Of a stretch of 64,000 nt of DNA, positions 53,427 to 62,155 are shown piece by piece. The stretch is from contig NZ_CP044218.1 in assembly GCF_008727715.1 (NCBI RefSeq), positions 2,869,501 to 2,933,500 on the forward strand, read 5' to 3'. The translations under genes and the position numbers were made by a program. The stretch's first letter is position 1. Each line of letters begins with the position of its first letter. The stretch comes from Mesorhizobium terrae (GTDB taxonomy: Bacteria > Pseudomonadota > Alphaproteobacteria > Rhizobiales > Rhizobiaceae). Below the pieces are notes generated by a model. It did no database searches. It was not told where the DNA came from and was given only the letters and a program-made list of their open reading frames with translations.

Positions 53427-55091
53427 CTAGTGCTCCTCGTGCGGCTTCGGCGTGCCGTAATAGCCGTTCGGGTTGGTCGGGCGCTCGATCATGCGCCGCA
53501 CTCTGGGTCGCTCGGTGCCGGAATGCAGGGCGCGGATGCGTTCGGTGATTTCGGCGTCGGCATGGGTCGCGCGCTTGTTGTGGCGGATGTAATCCAGCCA
53601 GGTCGGCGTGTGGTAGCTTTCCATCCACACTTCCGGATGTTCGAGGTCGCGCGCCAGCACCCAGTTGCGGGCGCCGTCGCGGCGGCGGACGCGACCGCGC
53701 TCGGTCATCACCTTGAGGAACTCCGGAACGTCTTCCTCCTTGATGACGTATTCGATCATCACGGCGATCGGCCCCGAACGCGGCCTGAGGTCCAGCGCCA
53801 GCATCGGCTCGCGCCAGCGGTCGAGCGGGTCGAGATTGGGCGCGATGTGCTGCGGCAGCGGCAGGAAGAAGCCGATGGCGGCACCGACAAGCATCGTGGC
53901 CGCCGCCGCCAGAAGGGCGACGCTCGGGCCATGGGTGTCGGCGGTCACGCCCCAGATCCAGCTGCCCAGCGCGATGCCGCCGAAGGTCGCCATCTGATAG
54001 ATGGACAGCACCCGCCCAACCACCCAGCGCGGCGTCGACATCTGCACGGTGACGTTGAAGTGCGAGAGCGCGGTGACCCAGCAGGCGCCACCCACCAAGA
54101 GACCGAGCGCCACCTGCCAGGCGGCGGGGCTGATGGCGGCGACGGTTGCGCAGAGCGCGAAGCCGAGAAAGGCCGAGCGCACCATGGTTTCGCTGGACAG
54201 CATTTGTCTCAGCCGCGCGCTGGTCAGCGCGCCGATGACCGCGCCGATGCCGAATGCGCCGAGCATGATGCCATAGGTCAGCGCCCCGCCCTTGACGAGG
54301 TCGCGCGTCACCAGAGGCAGAAGGGCCAGCACCGCGCCGGCGCTGAAGCCGAACATGAAGCCGCGTACCAGAACCTTGCCGATATGTGGCGACATGGCGA
54401 CATAGCGCAGTCCGGCACCCATCGCGGCGCCGAGAGATTCGCGCGGCAGGCCGGAAACCGGCAGGTTCGGTTTCCAGCGCGCCATCACGACGATCAGGCC
54501 GACATAGCTGACGGCATTCGCGGCGAAAGCGGCGGCGGCGCCGGCCGTCGCCACGATGATGCCGCCGAGCGCCGGACCGACGCTGCGGGTGAGGTTGAAG
54601 CCCATCGAGTTGAGCGCCACTGCCGCCGGCACCTTGTTGCGCGGAACCATGTCGCCGACGGATGCCTGCCAGGACGGGCTGTTCAATGCCGTGCCGCAGT
54701 CGATCAGGAAGGTGAAGGCCAGAAGCAGCCAGGGGGTGAGCAGGTTGAGGTGGGTGAACACCATCAAAAGCAGCGACACCACCAGCATGAAGCTCTGCGC
54801 GATCAGCATCACCTTGCGGCGGTTGTAGCTGTCGGCGATGGCACCGGCGACGAGCGCGAACAGCATGATCGGTAGCGTCGTGGATGCCTGCACCAGCGCC
54901 ACCTGATAGGGCGAGGTGGCGATCTGCGTCATCATCCAGGCGGCGCCAACGCCTTGGATCAACCCGCCCAGATTAGAAACCAGGCTGGCGCTCCAGACCG
55001 CGCGGAAGATGCCGTGCTGAAAGGGTGCGAGCGCTGAAATGCGCTGGCTACTCGGCTCGTCCTCGATCGCCGGACCGCTGTCGTGAGGCAT
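53427..55091 (-). CDS. MFS transporter with C-terminal ferredoxin-like domain (MFS_3 type)
   Basis: 554 aa. Twelve-helix major facilitator (about 20-420) with DSYNRRKVMLIAQ as the loop motif, RFNVTV-like half and EGARNWVLA in the tail. The tail (about 440-540, IEYVIKEEDVPEFLKVMTERGRVRRRDGARNW) is the alpha-beta domain seen in MFS_3/secretion-effector type exporters related to enterobactin exporter EntS. Substrate is unknown. It lies between fliQ and the ClC gene and is cotranscribed with neither by strand and spacing. Confidence 0.85.
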   Translation of the reverse strand: MPHDSGPAIEDEPSSQRISALAPFQHGIFRAVWSASLVSNLGGLIQGVGAAWMMTQIATSPYQVALVQASTTLPIMLFALVAGAIADSYNRRKVMLIAQSFMLVVSLLLMVFTHLNLLTPWLLLAFTFLIDCGTALNSPSWQASVGDMVPRNKVPAAVALNSMGFNLTRSVGPALGGIIVATAGAAAAFAANAVSYVGLIVVMARWKPNLPVSGLPRESLGAAMGAGLRYVAMSPHIGKVLVRGFMFGFSAGAVLALLPLVTRDLVKGGALTYGIMLGAFGIGAVIGALTSARLRQMLSSETMVRSAFLGFALCATVAAISPAAWQVALGLLVGGACWVTALSHFNVTVQMSTPRWVVGRVLSIYQMATFGGIALGSWIWGVTADTHGPSVALLAAAATMLVGAAIGFFLPLPQHIAPNLDPLDRWREPMLALDLRPRSGPIAVMIEYVIKEEDVPEFLKVMTERGRVRRRDGARNWVLARDLEHPEVWMESYHTPTWLDYIRHNKRATHADAEITERIRALHSGTERPRVRRMIERPTNPNGYYGTPKPHEEH

Positions 55092-55238
55092 GTCTCGTCT
55101 CGTGAATCGCCGCTCTTAATGGCTGCGTTTGCCGACGAAATTAGACGAGACTGCGGAAAAGGCGAACGCCTTTTCGAAATTGGACTGGTCCAGGCGGCGG
55201 ATAGAATCCCGCCACAGCGGCCCAGATTTTGACCCAGG

Positions 55239-55505
55239 TCAGAAGCCGTGCTGGATTCGCTCGAAGACGACGTTGGTGAAGGCCGAGATCTGGCCACCGA
55301 CAAAGGGGCCGGTCAACGCCACGACCAGCATGATGGCGACGATCTTGGGCACGAAGGTCAGCGTGATTTCCTGGATCTGCGTCAGCGCCTGGATGAGCGC
55401 GATGCCGATGCCCACCACCATAGCTACCAGCACGACGGGCGCCGAGGCGGTAAGCACCGTCCAGACCGCGAACTGGACGATATCGAGTGCGTCGGCCTCG
55501 TTCAC
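55239..55505 (-). CDS. fliQ: Flagellar export gate protein FliQ
   Basis: 88 aa with two hydrophobic helices: VVLVAMVVGIGIALIQALTQIQEITLTFVPKIVAIM, the FliQ hallmark. Small component of the FliPQR gate core. It ends the first flagellar unit; flhA, its usual next gene, is 3.9 kb away beyond the MFS and ClC genes. Its start is ten bases from the flgD stop. Confidence 0.95.
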   Translation of the reverse strand: MNEADALDIVQFAVWTVLTASAPVVLVAMVVGIGIALIQALTQIQEITLTFVPKIVAIMLVVALTGPFVGGQISAFTNVVFERIQHGF

Positions 55506-55515
55506 AGGCGAAACC

Positions 55516-55935
55516 TCAGGTGGTCGGCGCGGGCTTGATGGAAACGCCCGGCAGCACCGGCACTTCCTTGCCGTTGGCCAGGATCGCGATCAGGCCATCG
55601 CTGGCCAACTTCACTTCCTTGACCACGCCGGTGTCCTTGCCGTCGGCCGAGGTCAGCTGGCGGCCGATGAGTGAATCGGCCTGCGACAGAGCCGAGGATT
55701 GCAGGATGTATTCAAGCCGCTTGTTCATCTGCACTGACTGCTCGACCTGCGAGAAGGTGGCAAGCTGGGCCACATACTGGGTCGAATCCATCGGCTTGGT
55801 CGGATCCTGGTTCTTCATCTGGGCGACGAGAAGCTTGAGGAACGACTGGTAGTCGACCGAGGTCTTCGACTTCTGCTCCGAGGGCTGGGTGTTGTTCGAG
55901 TAGGTGGTGTTGTTGGTGTTCATGTCGACGGCCAT
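55516..55935 (-). CDS. flgD: Hook assembly protein FlgD
   Basis: 139 aa, a short FlgD. The capping domain motif is SFLKLLVAQMKNQDPTKPMDSTQYVAQLATFSQVEQSVQMNKRLEYIL. It caps the growing hook so that FlgE subunits can add. The large C-terminal part of enterobacterial FlgD is missing, as in other rhizobia. Two bases separate it from flbT. Confidence 0.95.
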   Translation of the reverse strand: MAVDMNTNNTTYSNNTQPSEQKSKTSVDYQSFLKLLVAQMKNQDPTKPMDSTQYVAQLATFSQVEQSVQMNKRLEYILQSSALSQADSLIGRQLTSADGKDTGVVKEVKLASDGLIAILANGKEVPVLPGVSIKPAPTT

Positions 55936-55937
55936 GA

Positions 55938-56390
55938 TCAGCGTGCTCCCACTGCCATAGGACGCTTTGTGTCCTGGGTTTCGTTGTCGTCGTTCTGGAG
56001 TGCCAGCCGTTCGAGCGGATAGAGTGAACGGATCGCCTTCAGCGCTTCGTAGACATGGTCTTCGCCGACCATGCGGTCGACATCCTTCAAGGTCGAGCGG
56101 ATGCGCTCATTGTCGAAGGAGGCGAGCAAAAGCGGCAGCGAATGCCGGAACATTTCGCGCGCTTCATTGGCGCCCTGCGGATTGATCAGCATGATCTGCG
56201 CGACGAAATAGAGCTGCCTGAGTGGTGTCGAGGCTTCTTCCGCCTGCAAAACGTGGCTCTCCAGCAGGAACTGGACATCGTTCAGGAGTTCCAGCGTGAC
56301 CTTGCGGTCGACGCGGATCACGGCGCCGTTCAGATAGATGCGCTCGCCCGGCTTCAGGGAGAGTTTCAGCGTGCTCTTGGCCGGGGTCAT
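55938..56390 (-). CDS. flbT: Flagellin mRNA regulator FlbT
   Basis: 150 aa. The pattern [64 protein letters not shown] is FlbT, which binds the 5' leader of flagellin mRNA and links flagellin output to assembly of the hook. The ATG at 56390 overlaps the end of flaF by four bases, so the two act as a pair. Frame continues upstream inside flaF without support. Confidence 0.95.
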   Translation of the reverse strand: MTPAKSTLKLSLKPGERIYLNGAVIRVDRKVTLELLNDVQFLLESHVLQAEEASTPLRQLYFVAQIMLINPQGANEAREMFRHSLPLLLASFDNERIRSTLKDVDRMVGEDHVYEALKAIRSLYPLERLALQNDDNETQDTKRPMAVGAR

Positions 56391-56734
56391 TGAATGCCGT
56401 CCCGAATGATCTGGGAGACTTCGATCAGGCCGTCGAAATTGTCGGAGCGGCCCTGGCGGATGTCTTCGGTCTCGCGCAGCAGCCACATGCCGATGGAGAT
56501 GAGATTGGCGCGCAGTTCCTTCGGCAGGGCGTTGTCGCTGGAGGAAAGGTCTTCGAGCAACGTGGTCCAGACGCGGTTGGTGAAATGCAGCGCGTCCACC
56601 GCCTGCATCGAATCGCGGCCGGCATTGGCAGCGGTGATGAGCAGGTCGATCGACCGCGTCAGCAATTGCCGCTCGCGTTCCTTGGCGTCCGCCATGGAGT
56701 CAGTCTGAACATCGGCATAGGAGAATTGGTACAT
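56387..56734 (-). CDS. flaF: Flagellin secretion/translation factor FlaF
   Basis: 115 aa. Typical FlaF with [87 protein letters not shown]. It promotes flagellin synthesis or secretion and opposes FlbT. Start taken as ATG at 56734 rather than the GTG just before it. Overlaps flbT by four bases. Confidence 0.94.
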   Translation of the reverse strand: MYQFSYADVQTDSMADAKERERQLLTRSIDLLITAANAGRDSMQAVDALHFTNRVWTTLLEDLSSSDNALPKELRANLISIGMWLLRETEDIRQGRSDNFDGLIEVSQIIRDGIQ

Positions 56735-56752
56735 CACTTGTCCGATCGGCGG

Positions 56753-57802
56753 TTACTTCAGGAAGTTGATCAGGCTGAGCTGCGAAATACGGGCGGTCAA
56801 GGCGTACGAGTTCTGGATGTGCGACATCAGATCGTTGACGCGACTGGCGGCCTCGTACTGATCGACGCCTTCCAGGTCGACTACATGTTTTTCAAACAGA
56901 CCAATCTGTGCCTTCATGCGGTCGCTGGCGTCGCTCACCCGCTGTTCGATGATGCCTGCCTGCGACTGGGTCTGGGCGTTGGCGCCGATAGCCTCGCCGG
57001 TAATCGTCATGACGCGCTGGGCCACCGCCTTCTTGGCTTCGGCACCGAGATTGCCGGAGAAAAGCTCGTTGACGATGGTCGCGGCCATGGCGAGTTTCTT
57101 GACACCATCGGTGTTGGCGCTGATCGAGGATTCGGTCGTCTCATTCAGTGAGATGCGGCTGACGATCTGCTGATCGGTGGCGTTCGACCAATTGGCCTTC
57201 CAGCCTGCCCCAAGGAACTGGGGCGCCACATCGTTGGTGATGAAGTCGTTGATTTGGGTGGCGGTGATGCTGGCCGCGGCCGGATCGGTCGCGGGGAAAC
57301 CGAAGCGCGCCACAAAGGCGGCATCGAAGGCAGCCTTCGCCGGCGAGCCCGCCGCCCCATAGTCGTTGATCGGCTTCACATCGGTGTTGGTGCCGGCAAA
57401 CAGATATTCGCCGTTGATGCTCGAATTGAGGATCGACGTCATCGATTGCAGCGCCGCCTTGCCGGCGTCGCGGGTGACGTTGGAGCCCGGGTCGCCGCTC
57501 GCGGCGGTGGTGACGGCCGTCAGCAGACGCTGCGCCGCATCGCCCATCTTGCCGAGGGCGTCCTGCGTGGTCGACAGACGGGACGAAATCAGTTTGTTGG
57601 AATCGACGATGCTGTTCAGCCGCTCGAGATCGCGGGCGAAGGTGACCGACTGCGACGTGCGGGCACCGAGCGCCAGGCCGAGATCGGCCACGCGCAGCGT
57701 ATCCATTTCCTTCTGGCGCTTCACGAGTTCCGCTTGCATGCGCGACTGCGAATAGCGCATCGCGTTGGACATGGCTGACGATGAAACGGACGTGGTTTTC
57801 AT
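56753..57802 (-). CDS. flgL: Hook-filament junction protein FlgL
   Basis: 349 aa, flagellin-like. N-terminal coiled coil MKTTSVSSSAMSNAMRYSQSRMQAELVKRQKEMDTLRVADLGL and C-terminal VEGVDQYEAASRVNDLMSHIQNSYALTARISQLSLINFL are the polymerising ends found in FlgL and flagellins. The position after flgK and the size separate it from flagellin. Five bases after flgK. Confidence 0.93.
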   Translation of the reverse strand: MKTTSVSSSAMSNAMRYSQSRMQAELVKRQKEMDTLRVADLGLALGARTSQSVTFARDLERLNSIVDSNKLISSRLSTTQDALGKMGDAAQRLLTAVTTAASGDPGSNVTRDAGKAALQSMTSILNSSINGEYLFAGTNTDVKPINDYGAAGSPAKAAFDAAFVARFGFPATDPAAASITATQINDFITNDVAPQFLGAGWKANWSNATDQQIVSRISLNETTESSISANTDGVKKLAMAATIVNELFSGNLGAEAKKAVAQRVMTITGEAIGANAQTQSQAGIIEQRVSDASDRMKAQIGLFEKHVVDLEGVDQYEAASRVNDLMSHIQNSYALTARISQLSLINFLK

Positions 57803-57807
57803 GATTT

Positions 57808-59265
57808 TTATCTCACGGCGCTCAGGAGGGTATCCAGCATCTGGTTGACGGTGGTCAGGATTTTCGCCGACGCTTGGTAGGTGTGTTCCAGATCCAGCAT
57901 CAGCGACATCTCGGTATCGACATTGACGCCGGTGGCGTTGGAAAGGGCTTCGCCGGTGCGTTGCGCCAGCGCTTCCTTTGTGTCGGCCAGGGTCGATGCC
58001 TGCTGGCGCACGCCCTCGAACCAGCCGATCGAACTGGCTGCGTAGGAGACGAGGCTGGAGTTTGCCGTGATGCCGGCTGCCGGATCGAAGGCCATCGGCT
58101 GGGTCAGCTTCTCGCCATAGGCGATCAGCCGGTCGGCATAGGAAGCGCCGCTGCCCGCGGCGTTCGGATTGGTGCGATAAACCGCCCCGTTGATGCCGCC
58201 GTCGCGGAGAAGGACGGGATTGCCGCCAGCTGACGGGTCGACCGCCGGGTTGATTTTGATCGTGCCGGCTATCCCGTCGACCAGCGTACCCGCGGGCGGC
58301 ACGGCCGGTCCGCCGGACCAGGTGAACAGGCCGGCGAGCGTCGGCTGCCCGGTTGCGCTCTCACTGAAGGCCGTGACCAGGCCGCGCGCGATTTCGTCGA
58401 GCTGGCTCTGCATGGTGACGGTGACGTTGTCGCGCAATTGCAGCATGCCGGCGAGCTTGCCTGGCGCATCGGTCACGCCTGTCGTCTTCAGCGGCACATT
58501 GTCGATATAGATTTGGCCGCCCACCGCGCCGGGCGCATAGCCGGCCGAGGGCGTGAAGGTCACCGAACGCGGGATGGTCTCGAACAGCGTGGTGCCGTCG
58601 CCCGTGGTGATGACCATGTCATTGTCGCCACGGGTGTAGGTGGAGATCGGAACATATTCCGAGATCTTTTTCAGGATCGCGTCGCGGTTATCGAGCGCAT
58701 CGGAAACATCTCCGCCGGAGCGCGTTCCCGAGACGACCGCCTTGTTGGCGACCTCGAACTGCTTGAGCAGGTCGTTGATGTCGTTGACTGCGGTCGTGAT
58801 CTCGCCGTCGGTCTGGGTGCGGAAATCCTGGATCGCCTTGGTGCCATCGTTCAGCGAACGGACGACCTGGCGCGCGGCCTCGACCACGCTGGAACCAAGG
58901 TTCTGGTTCGATGGCGTGGTGGCGTAAAGCTGCAAGGCTTTCTGCAGGTTGCCGATCGCGGTGGACGCGGACGACGCGTTGTCGACGCCGTTCACCTGCA
59001 GTTCCAGCTTGTCCATGCCCTTGGCCAGGGCGCCCTGGCCACTCCACGCGGAAAGGGCGCTCAGGTTCTGGCGAAACAGCAGGTCGTTGGCTTCGCGGCG
59101 GATCTTGACGACGCTGACGCCGGGATCCGTGTAGACCAGCATTGCGGAACGGCGCGAGTAGTCGGGATTGGAGCCGTCCGAGACGTTGCGCGAGACGATG
59201 CTTGTCTGCCGCGACGTTGCCTTGAGCGAGGACTGGGCGATGTTGAGTGCGGATGACAACGACAT
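57808..59265 (-). CDS. flgK: Hook-filament junction protein FlgK
   Basis: 485 aa. N-terminal MSLSSALNIAQSSLKATSRQTSIVSRNVSDGSNPDYSRRSAMLV and C-terminal MSLMLDLEHTYQASAKILTTVNQMLDTLLSAVR are the FlgK/HAP1 ends. It joins the hook to the flagellin filament outside the cell. It follows flgE by 67 bases; a small ORF-free gap lies between. Confidence 0.95.
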   Translation of the reverse strand: MSLSSALNIAQSSLKATSRQTSIVSRNVSDGSNPDYSRRSAMLVYTDPGVSVVKIRREANDLLFRQNLSALSAWSGQGALAKGMDKLELQVNGVDNASSASTAIGNLQKALQLYATTPSNQNLGSSVVEAARQVVRSLNDGTKAIQDFRTQTDGEITTAVNDINDLLKQFEVANKAVVSGTRSGGDVSDALDNRDAILKKISEYVPISTYTRGDNDMVITTGDGTTLFETIPRSVTFTPSAGYAPGAVGGQIYIDNVPLKTTGVTDAPGKLAGMLQLRDNVTVTMQSQLDEIARGLVTAFSESATGQPTLAGLFTWSGGPAVPPAGTLVDGIAGTIKINPAVDPSAGGNPVLLRDGGINGAVYRTNPNAAGSGASYADRLIAYGEKLTQPMAFDPAAGITANSSLVSYAASSIGWFEGVRQQASTLADTKEALAQRTGEALSNATGVNVDTEMSLMLDLEHTYQASAKILTTVNQMLDTLLSAVR

Positions 59266-59332
59266 GCGGATCTTTCAGGCAGTGATGCGGCCGGGGAGCG
59301 GTCGACCATCGACCGCTCCCCAATGCCGCGCC

Positions 59333-60577
59333 TCATCTCTTCAGGTTCACGAGGATGTCCATCAGCTCGGAGCCGGTCTGGAACACCTTCGAATTGGCGG
59401 TGTAGCTGCGCTGCGAGGAGATCATGTTGGTGAGCTCCTCGGCGATGTCGACGTTGGAATTCTCGAGATTGCCCGACATGATGTCGCCGAGCTTGCCGTC
59501 ACCGGCGAAGCCGATGCGCACGTCGCCCGAGTCCGGGCTCTGGGTGAAGACGTTGCCGGACTGCTGGACCAGCCGGTCTGGGCTCGGCACCGTCGCTAGC
59601 GGGATTTTGTAGAGCGGCTTGGTCGAACCATCCGCGTACTGGGCGTAAATGGTGCCGTCCTTGCCGATCGACACCTTTTCGATGCTGCTCGGGCCGTTGC
59701 CGTTCACCTGCGCGGTGGCGGTATAGCCGGTTCCCAGCTGGCTGAGGCCCTTGAGATCGAGTTTCAGCGGATTGCCGCCGGGAACGGTGAAGGTGATGCT
59801 GTCGGTGCCGCCGGTGAGCTTGCCGTTGGCGTCGAAGGTGATGTTGGCCGTCTGCAACGCGCCGCCTGTATAGGGGAACGGTCCGCCAGCTGTTGCCTTC
59901 GACTGATCGAAGACCGAGACTTCCCAGGCGCCGGCGCCTGTCTTGGTGAAATAGACGTCGACCATCACCTTGTTGCCGAGCTTGTCGTAGACGACCATCG
60001 ACGATTTGTTGGTGTATTGGGCGCCCGCGGCGTTGCCGGACGGCGGTGTAGCCACCACTGTGGCGCCAGAAGGCAGGTTGCCGCTGAAGGTGCCGGTGGT
60101 GGACGGCGTCGCGGTCATGTCGCCACTGGTGATCTGGACCGGCACCAGACCCTGGAAGCCGTTCACCGTCGGTGCCGGGGTGCCGTTCGCGTAGCTGTAA
60201 GCCATCAGCTGGAAGCCGGCGGCGTTGACCAGCCTGCCCTGCGCGTCCGGCACGAAGGAACCGGCGCGGGTGAGGAACGGGGTGCCGCCGGAATCCTGGA
60301 CGACGAAGAAACCGTCACCGCGAATGGCGAGGTCGGACACCGAGGAGGTGCCTCTCAGATCGCCGCGGTCGGTGACAGCGGTGCGGATCGTCGAGTTGAC
60401 GCCGCCGGAATTATAGGCGCCGCCGGTGTTCGACATGACCAGGCTGGAGAACTCGACGGAAGAGCGCTTGTAGCCGGTGGTGTCGGAGTTGGCGATGTTG
60501 TCGGCGACCGCGGACAGGCGGTTGGCCTGCGCGTTCATACCGGAAACGCCGGTCCGCATCATTCCATAGAGGCTCAT
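59333..60577 (-). CDS. flgE: Flagellar hook protein FlgE
   Basis: 414 aa. Starts MSLYGMMRTGVSGMNAQANRLSAVADNIANSDTTGYKRSSVEF and ends NVDIAEELTNMISSQRSYTANSKVFQTGSELMDILVNLKR, the FlgE/F/G end domains. The length fits hook protein. The flagellar basal-body domain and the hook domain lie between. First structural gene after the ftcR regulator gene in transcription order. Confidence 0.96.
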   Translation of the reverse strand: MSLYGMMRTGVSGMNAQANRLSAVADNIANSDTTGYKRSSVEFSSLVMSNTGGAYNSGGVNSTIRTAVTDRGDLRGTSSVSDLAIRGDGFFVVQDSGGTPFLTRAGSFVPDAQGRLVNAAGFQLMAYSYANGTPAPTVNGFQGLVPVQITSGDMTATPSTTGTFSGNLPSGATVVATPPSGNAAGAQYTNKSSMVVYDKLGNKVMVDVYFTKTGAGAWEVSVFDQSKATAGGPFPYTGGALQTANITFDANGKLTGGTDSITFTVPGGNPLKLDLKGLSQLGTGYTATAQVNGNGPSSIEKVSIGKDGTIYAQYADGSTKPLYKIPLATVPSPDRLVQQSGNVFTQSPDSGDVRIGFAGDGKLGDIMSGNLENSNVDIAEELTNMISSQRSYTANSKVFQTGSELMDILVNLKR

Positions 60578-60665
60578 CGCAACGTCTCCGTTCTGCGCAT
60601 GGGGTCGCCGTTCACGCTAGCGGCTTTGTCTTGTGCGAGGCTGGCGCGGGCTGCGGTCGGCTGCA

Positions 60666-61334
60666 TCAGGCGATAAGCCGGTAGCCGAGGAAGCGCTTGG
60701 AATCGATCGGGTCGTGACCGAGCCGTTCGCGCAGCTTCTTGCGCAGCTTCGAGATGTGGCTTTCCACGACGTTCTCTTCGACCTCTTCGTCGAAGATGCC
60801 GTAGATGGCGTTGAAGACCTGGGTCTTGGTGACCCTGCGGCCCCGATTGCTGGCCAGATATTCGAGGATGCGGCGTTCGCGCCGTGGCAGCGGCATCGGC
60901 TGGCCTTCGATTTCGGGATCGCGGCCATCCATGAAGATGCGCATCGATCCGATCTCGGTATAGGTGGAATCTTCGTTGGCGCGCCGGCGGATCGCCGAAA
61001 TGCGTGCCAGAATCTCGCGGATGTGGACCGGCTTGCGTACGACGTCGTCGACGCCGGATTCGAACAGCCGCAATGTGTTTTCGAGAGAGTTGTGCTCGCT
61101 GAGCGCGATGACCGGGGCGCCGGTACGGTCGCGGATCTGGCGCGGCGACACCGCGCCTTCGCGGCAGTCGCCGATGAGGAAAGCCCGGACCGATTTCAGA
61201 TCGTCCGCTGGCGCGCTCGACACCCAAGCATCGAACTCGCTTGGCGCGAAACCCGCGCTAGCCACACCTTCCCGATCGAACAGCGAATTGTAACCCTCGG
61301 TCACAAGTTCTCGTTCGTCAACGATCACGATCAT
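60666..61334 (-). CDS. ftcR: Flagellar regulator FtcR/Rem, OmpR family
   Basis: 222 aa. A receiver-like domain (1-115) with Asp56 in [10 protein letters not shown] and a Lys near 101 precedes an OmpR-type winged helix ([43 protein letters not shown]). This matches Rem of Sinorhizobium and FtcR of Brucella, which activate class II flagellar genes; no partner kinase is adjacent. Its acidic pocket is only partly conserved, so it may work without phosphorylation. Gene lies within the cluster it is expected to control. A palindrome lies upstream at 61452. Confidence 0.93.
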   Translation of the reverse strand: MIVIVDERELVTEGYNSLFDREGVASAGFAPSEFDAWVSSAPADDLKSVRAFLIGDCREGAVSPRQIRDRTGAPVIALSEHNSLENTLRLFESGVDDVVRKPVHIREILARISAIRRRANEDSTYTEIGSMRIFMDGRDPEIEGQPMPLPRRERRILEYLASNRGRRVTKTQVFNAIYGIFDEEVEENVVESHISKLRKKLRERLGHDPIDSKRFLGYRLIA

Positions 61335-61451
61335 CGCCCACCCCCGAATCAGTTCATCTGCCCCGTTGGCGAAAGGCGTAGTCCGGGTGCCGAATCCTGA
61401 CTAACCGTCATTTTTTGTGGCTGGTTTCTTGGGAGTCGGGAATCGTCGTGG

Positions 61452-61466
61452 TTGTACCGTGTACAA
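61452..61466. promoter_or_regulatory. Palindrome TTGTAC-CGT-GTACAA before ftcR
   Basis: Perfect six-base arms around three bases, 118 bases upstream of the ftcR start on the minus strand. LuxR-family regulators VisN/VisR drive rem in Sinorhizobium and would use a dyad of this kind. No other signal is seen in the 221-base gap except AT-rich runs. Confidence 0.4.
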
Positions 61467-61555
61467 TTTCGCTACCGTGGAGAGTCGGGAACGTCGAAAA
61501 ATCGCGGCTCCGGCAGGGCGTGCCAGACGTCCGAGATACTCTCTGAGCATACAAC

Positions 61556-62155
61556 CTAAAGGTTGCAGAAGCTGCGCGCGTTGGCCGTCCATTTGCCGAA
61601 GCCGACGGCCACCATATTGGCGATGACGCGGCACACGTAGCGTTTCTGCGCCGGGTCGTTGTCTGGCCCCGCATGGTAGCGCGCCACCGCCATCGACCAG
61701 GTCTCGTGACGGGCATGCAGCTGCGTCAGGAAGCGCGCCGCATAGTCGACATTGCGGCGTGGGTCGAGCATGTCATCGACGCTGCGGAACTGGTCGCCAT
61801 GGTAGCGGTGATTGATCTGCATGCAGCCGAGATCGATCAGCGTCTTGCCTTCGCGGCGCGCGTTTTGAAAAGTGATGAGCGCCTCCGAACGACTGCGCGG
61901 AAACACGGCTTTTCCTTCTATATTCAGAGCATTAGGTTGGAGGCTGCCCTTGTTCCCGGTCTCGGTGAGGCCGACAGCATAGAGGATGCCGGCCGGAATT
62001 TTATACCGGTCGGCGGCGCGCAGGATTTCGGCTTCGCATGGGTTTGCAGCTGCCGAAGCGGCCGTGGCGGCAAGCGGGCTAGATAAACAAGCCGCTACCA
62101 GAATTTTGGCGAGAAGACTGCGCCTGGCGCTGATCCTGATGCCTTTCATCGCCAT
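61556..62155 (-). CDS. SLT-domain transglycosylase of the flagellar cluster
   Basis: 199 aa. Signal peptide (LLAKILVAACLSSPLAATAASA) then an SLT lysozyme-like domain with GILYAVGLTETGNKGSL (catalytic Glu), IDLGCMQINHRYH and NVDYAARFLTQLHARHETWSMAVARYHAG. It would open peptidoglycan for the rod and probably replaces the muramidase part missing in FlgJ. The ATG at 62155 has GGGAAGGAACC just ahead. It starts 77 bases inside the fliK gene in another frame. Confidence 0.9.
   Translation of the reverse strand: MAMKGIRISARRSLLAKILVAACLSSPLAATAASAAANPCEAEILRAADRYKIPAGILYAVGLTETGNKGSLQPNALNIEGKAVFPRSRSEALITFQNARREGKTLIDLGCMQINHRYHGDQFRSVDDMLDPRRNVDYAARFLTQLHARHETWSMAVARYHAGPDNDPAQKRYVCRVIANMVAVGFGKWTANARSFCNL

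Noticed and set aside
61380..61400. CTAACCGTC before ftcR as a CtrA half-site
   Set aside because: No second half at N7 and the core differs from TTAACC.
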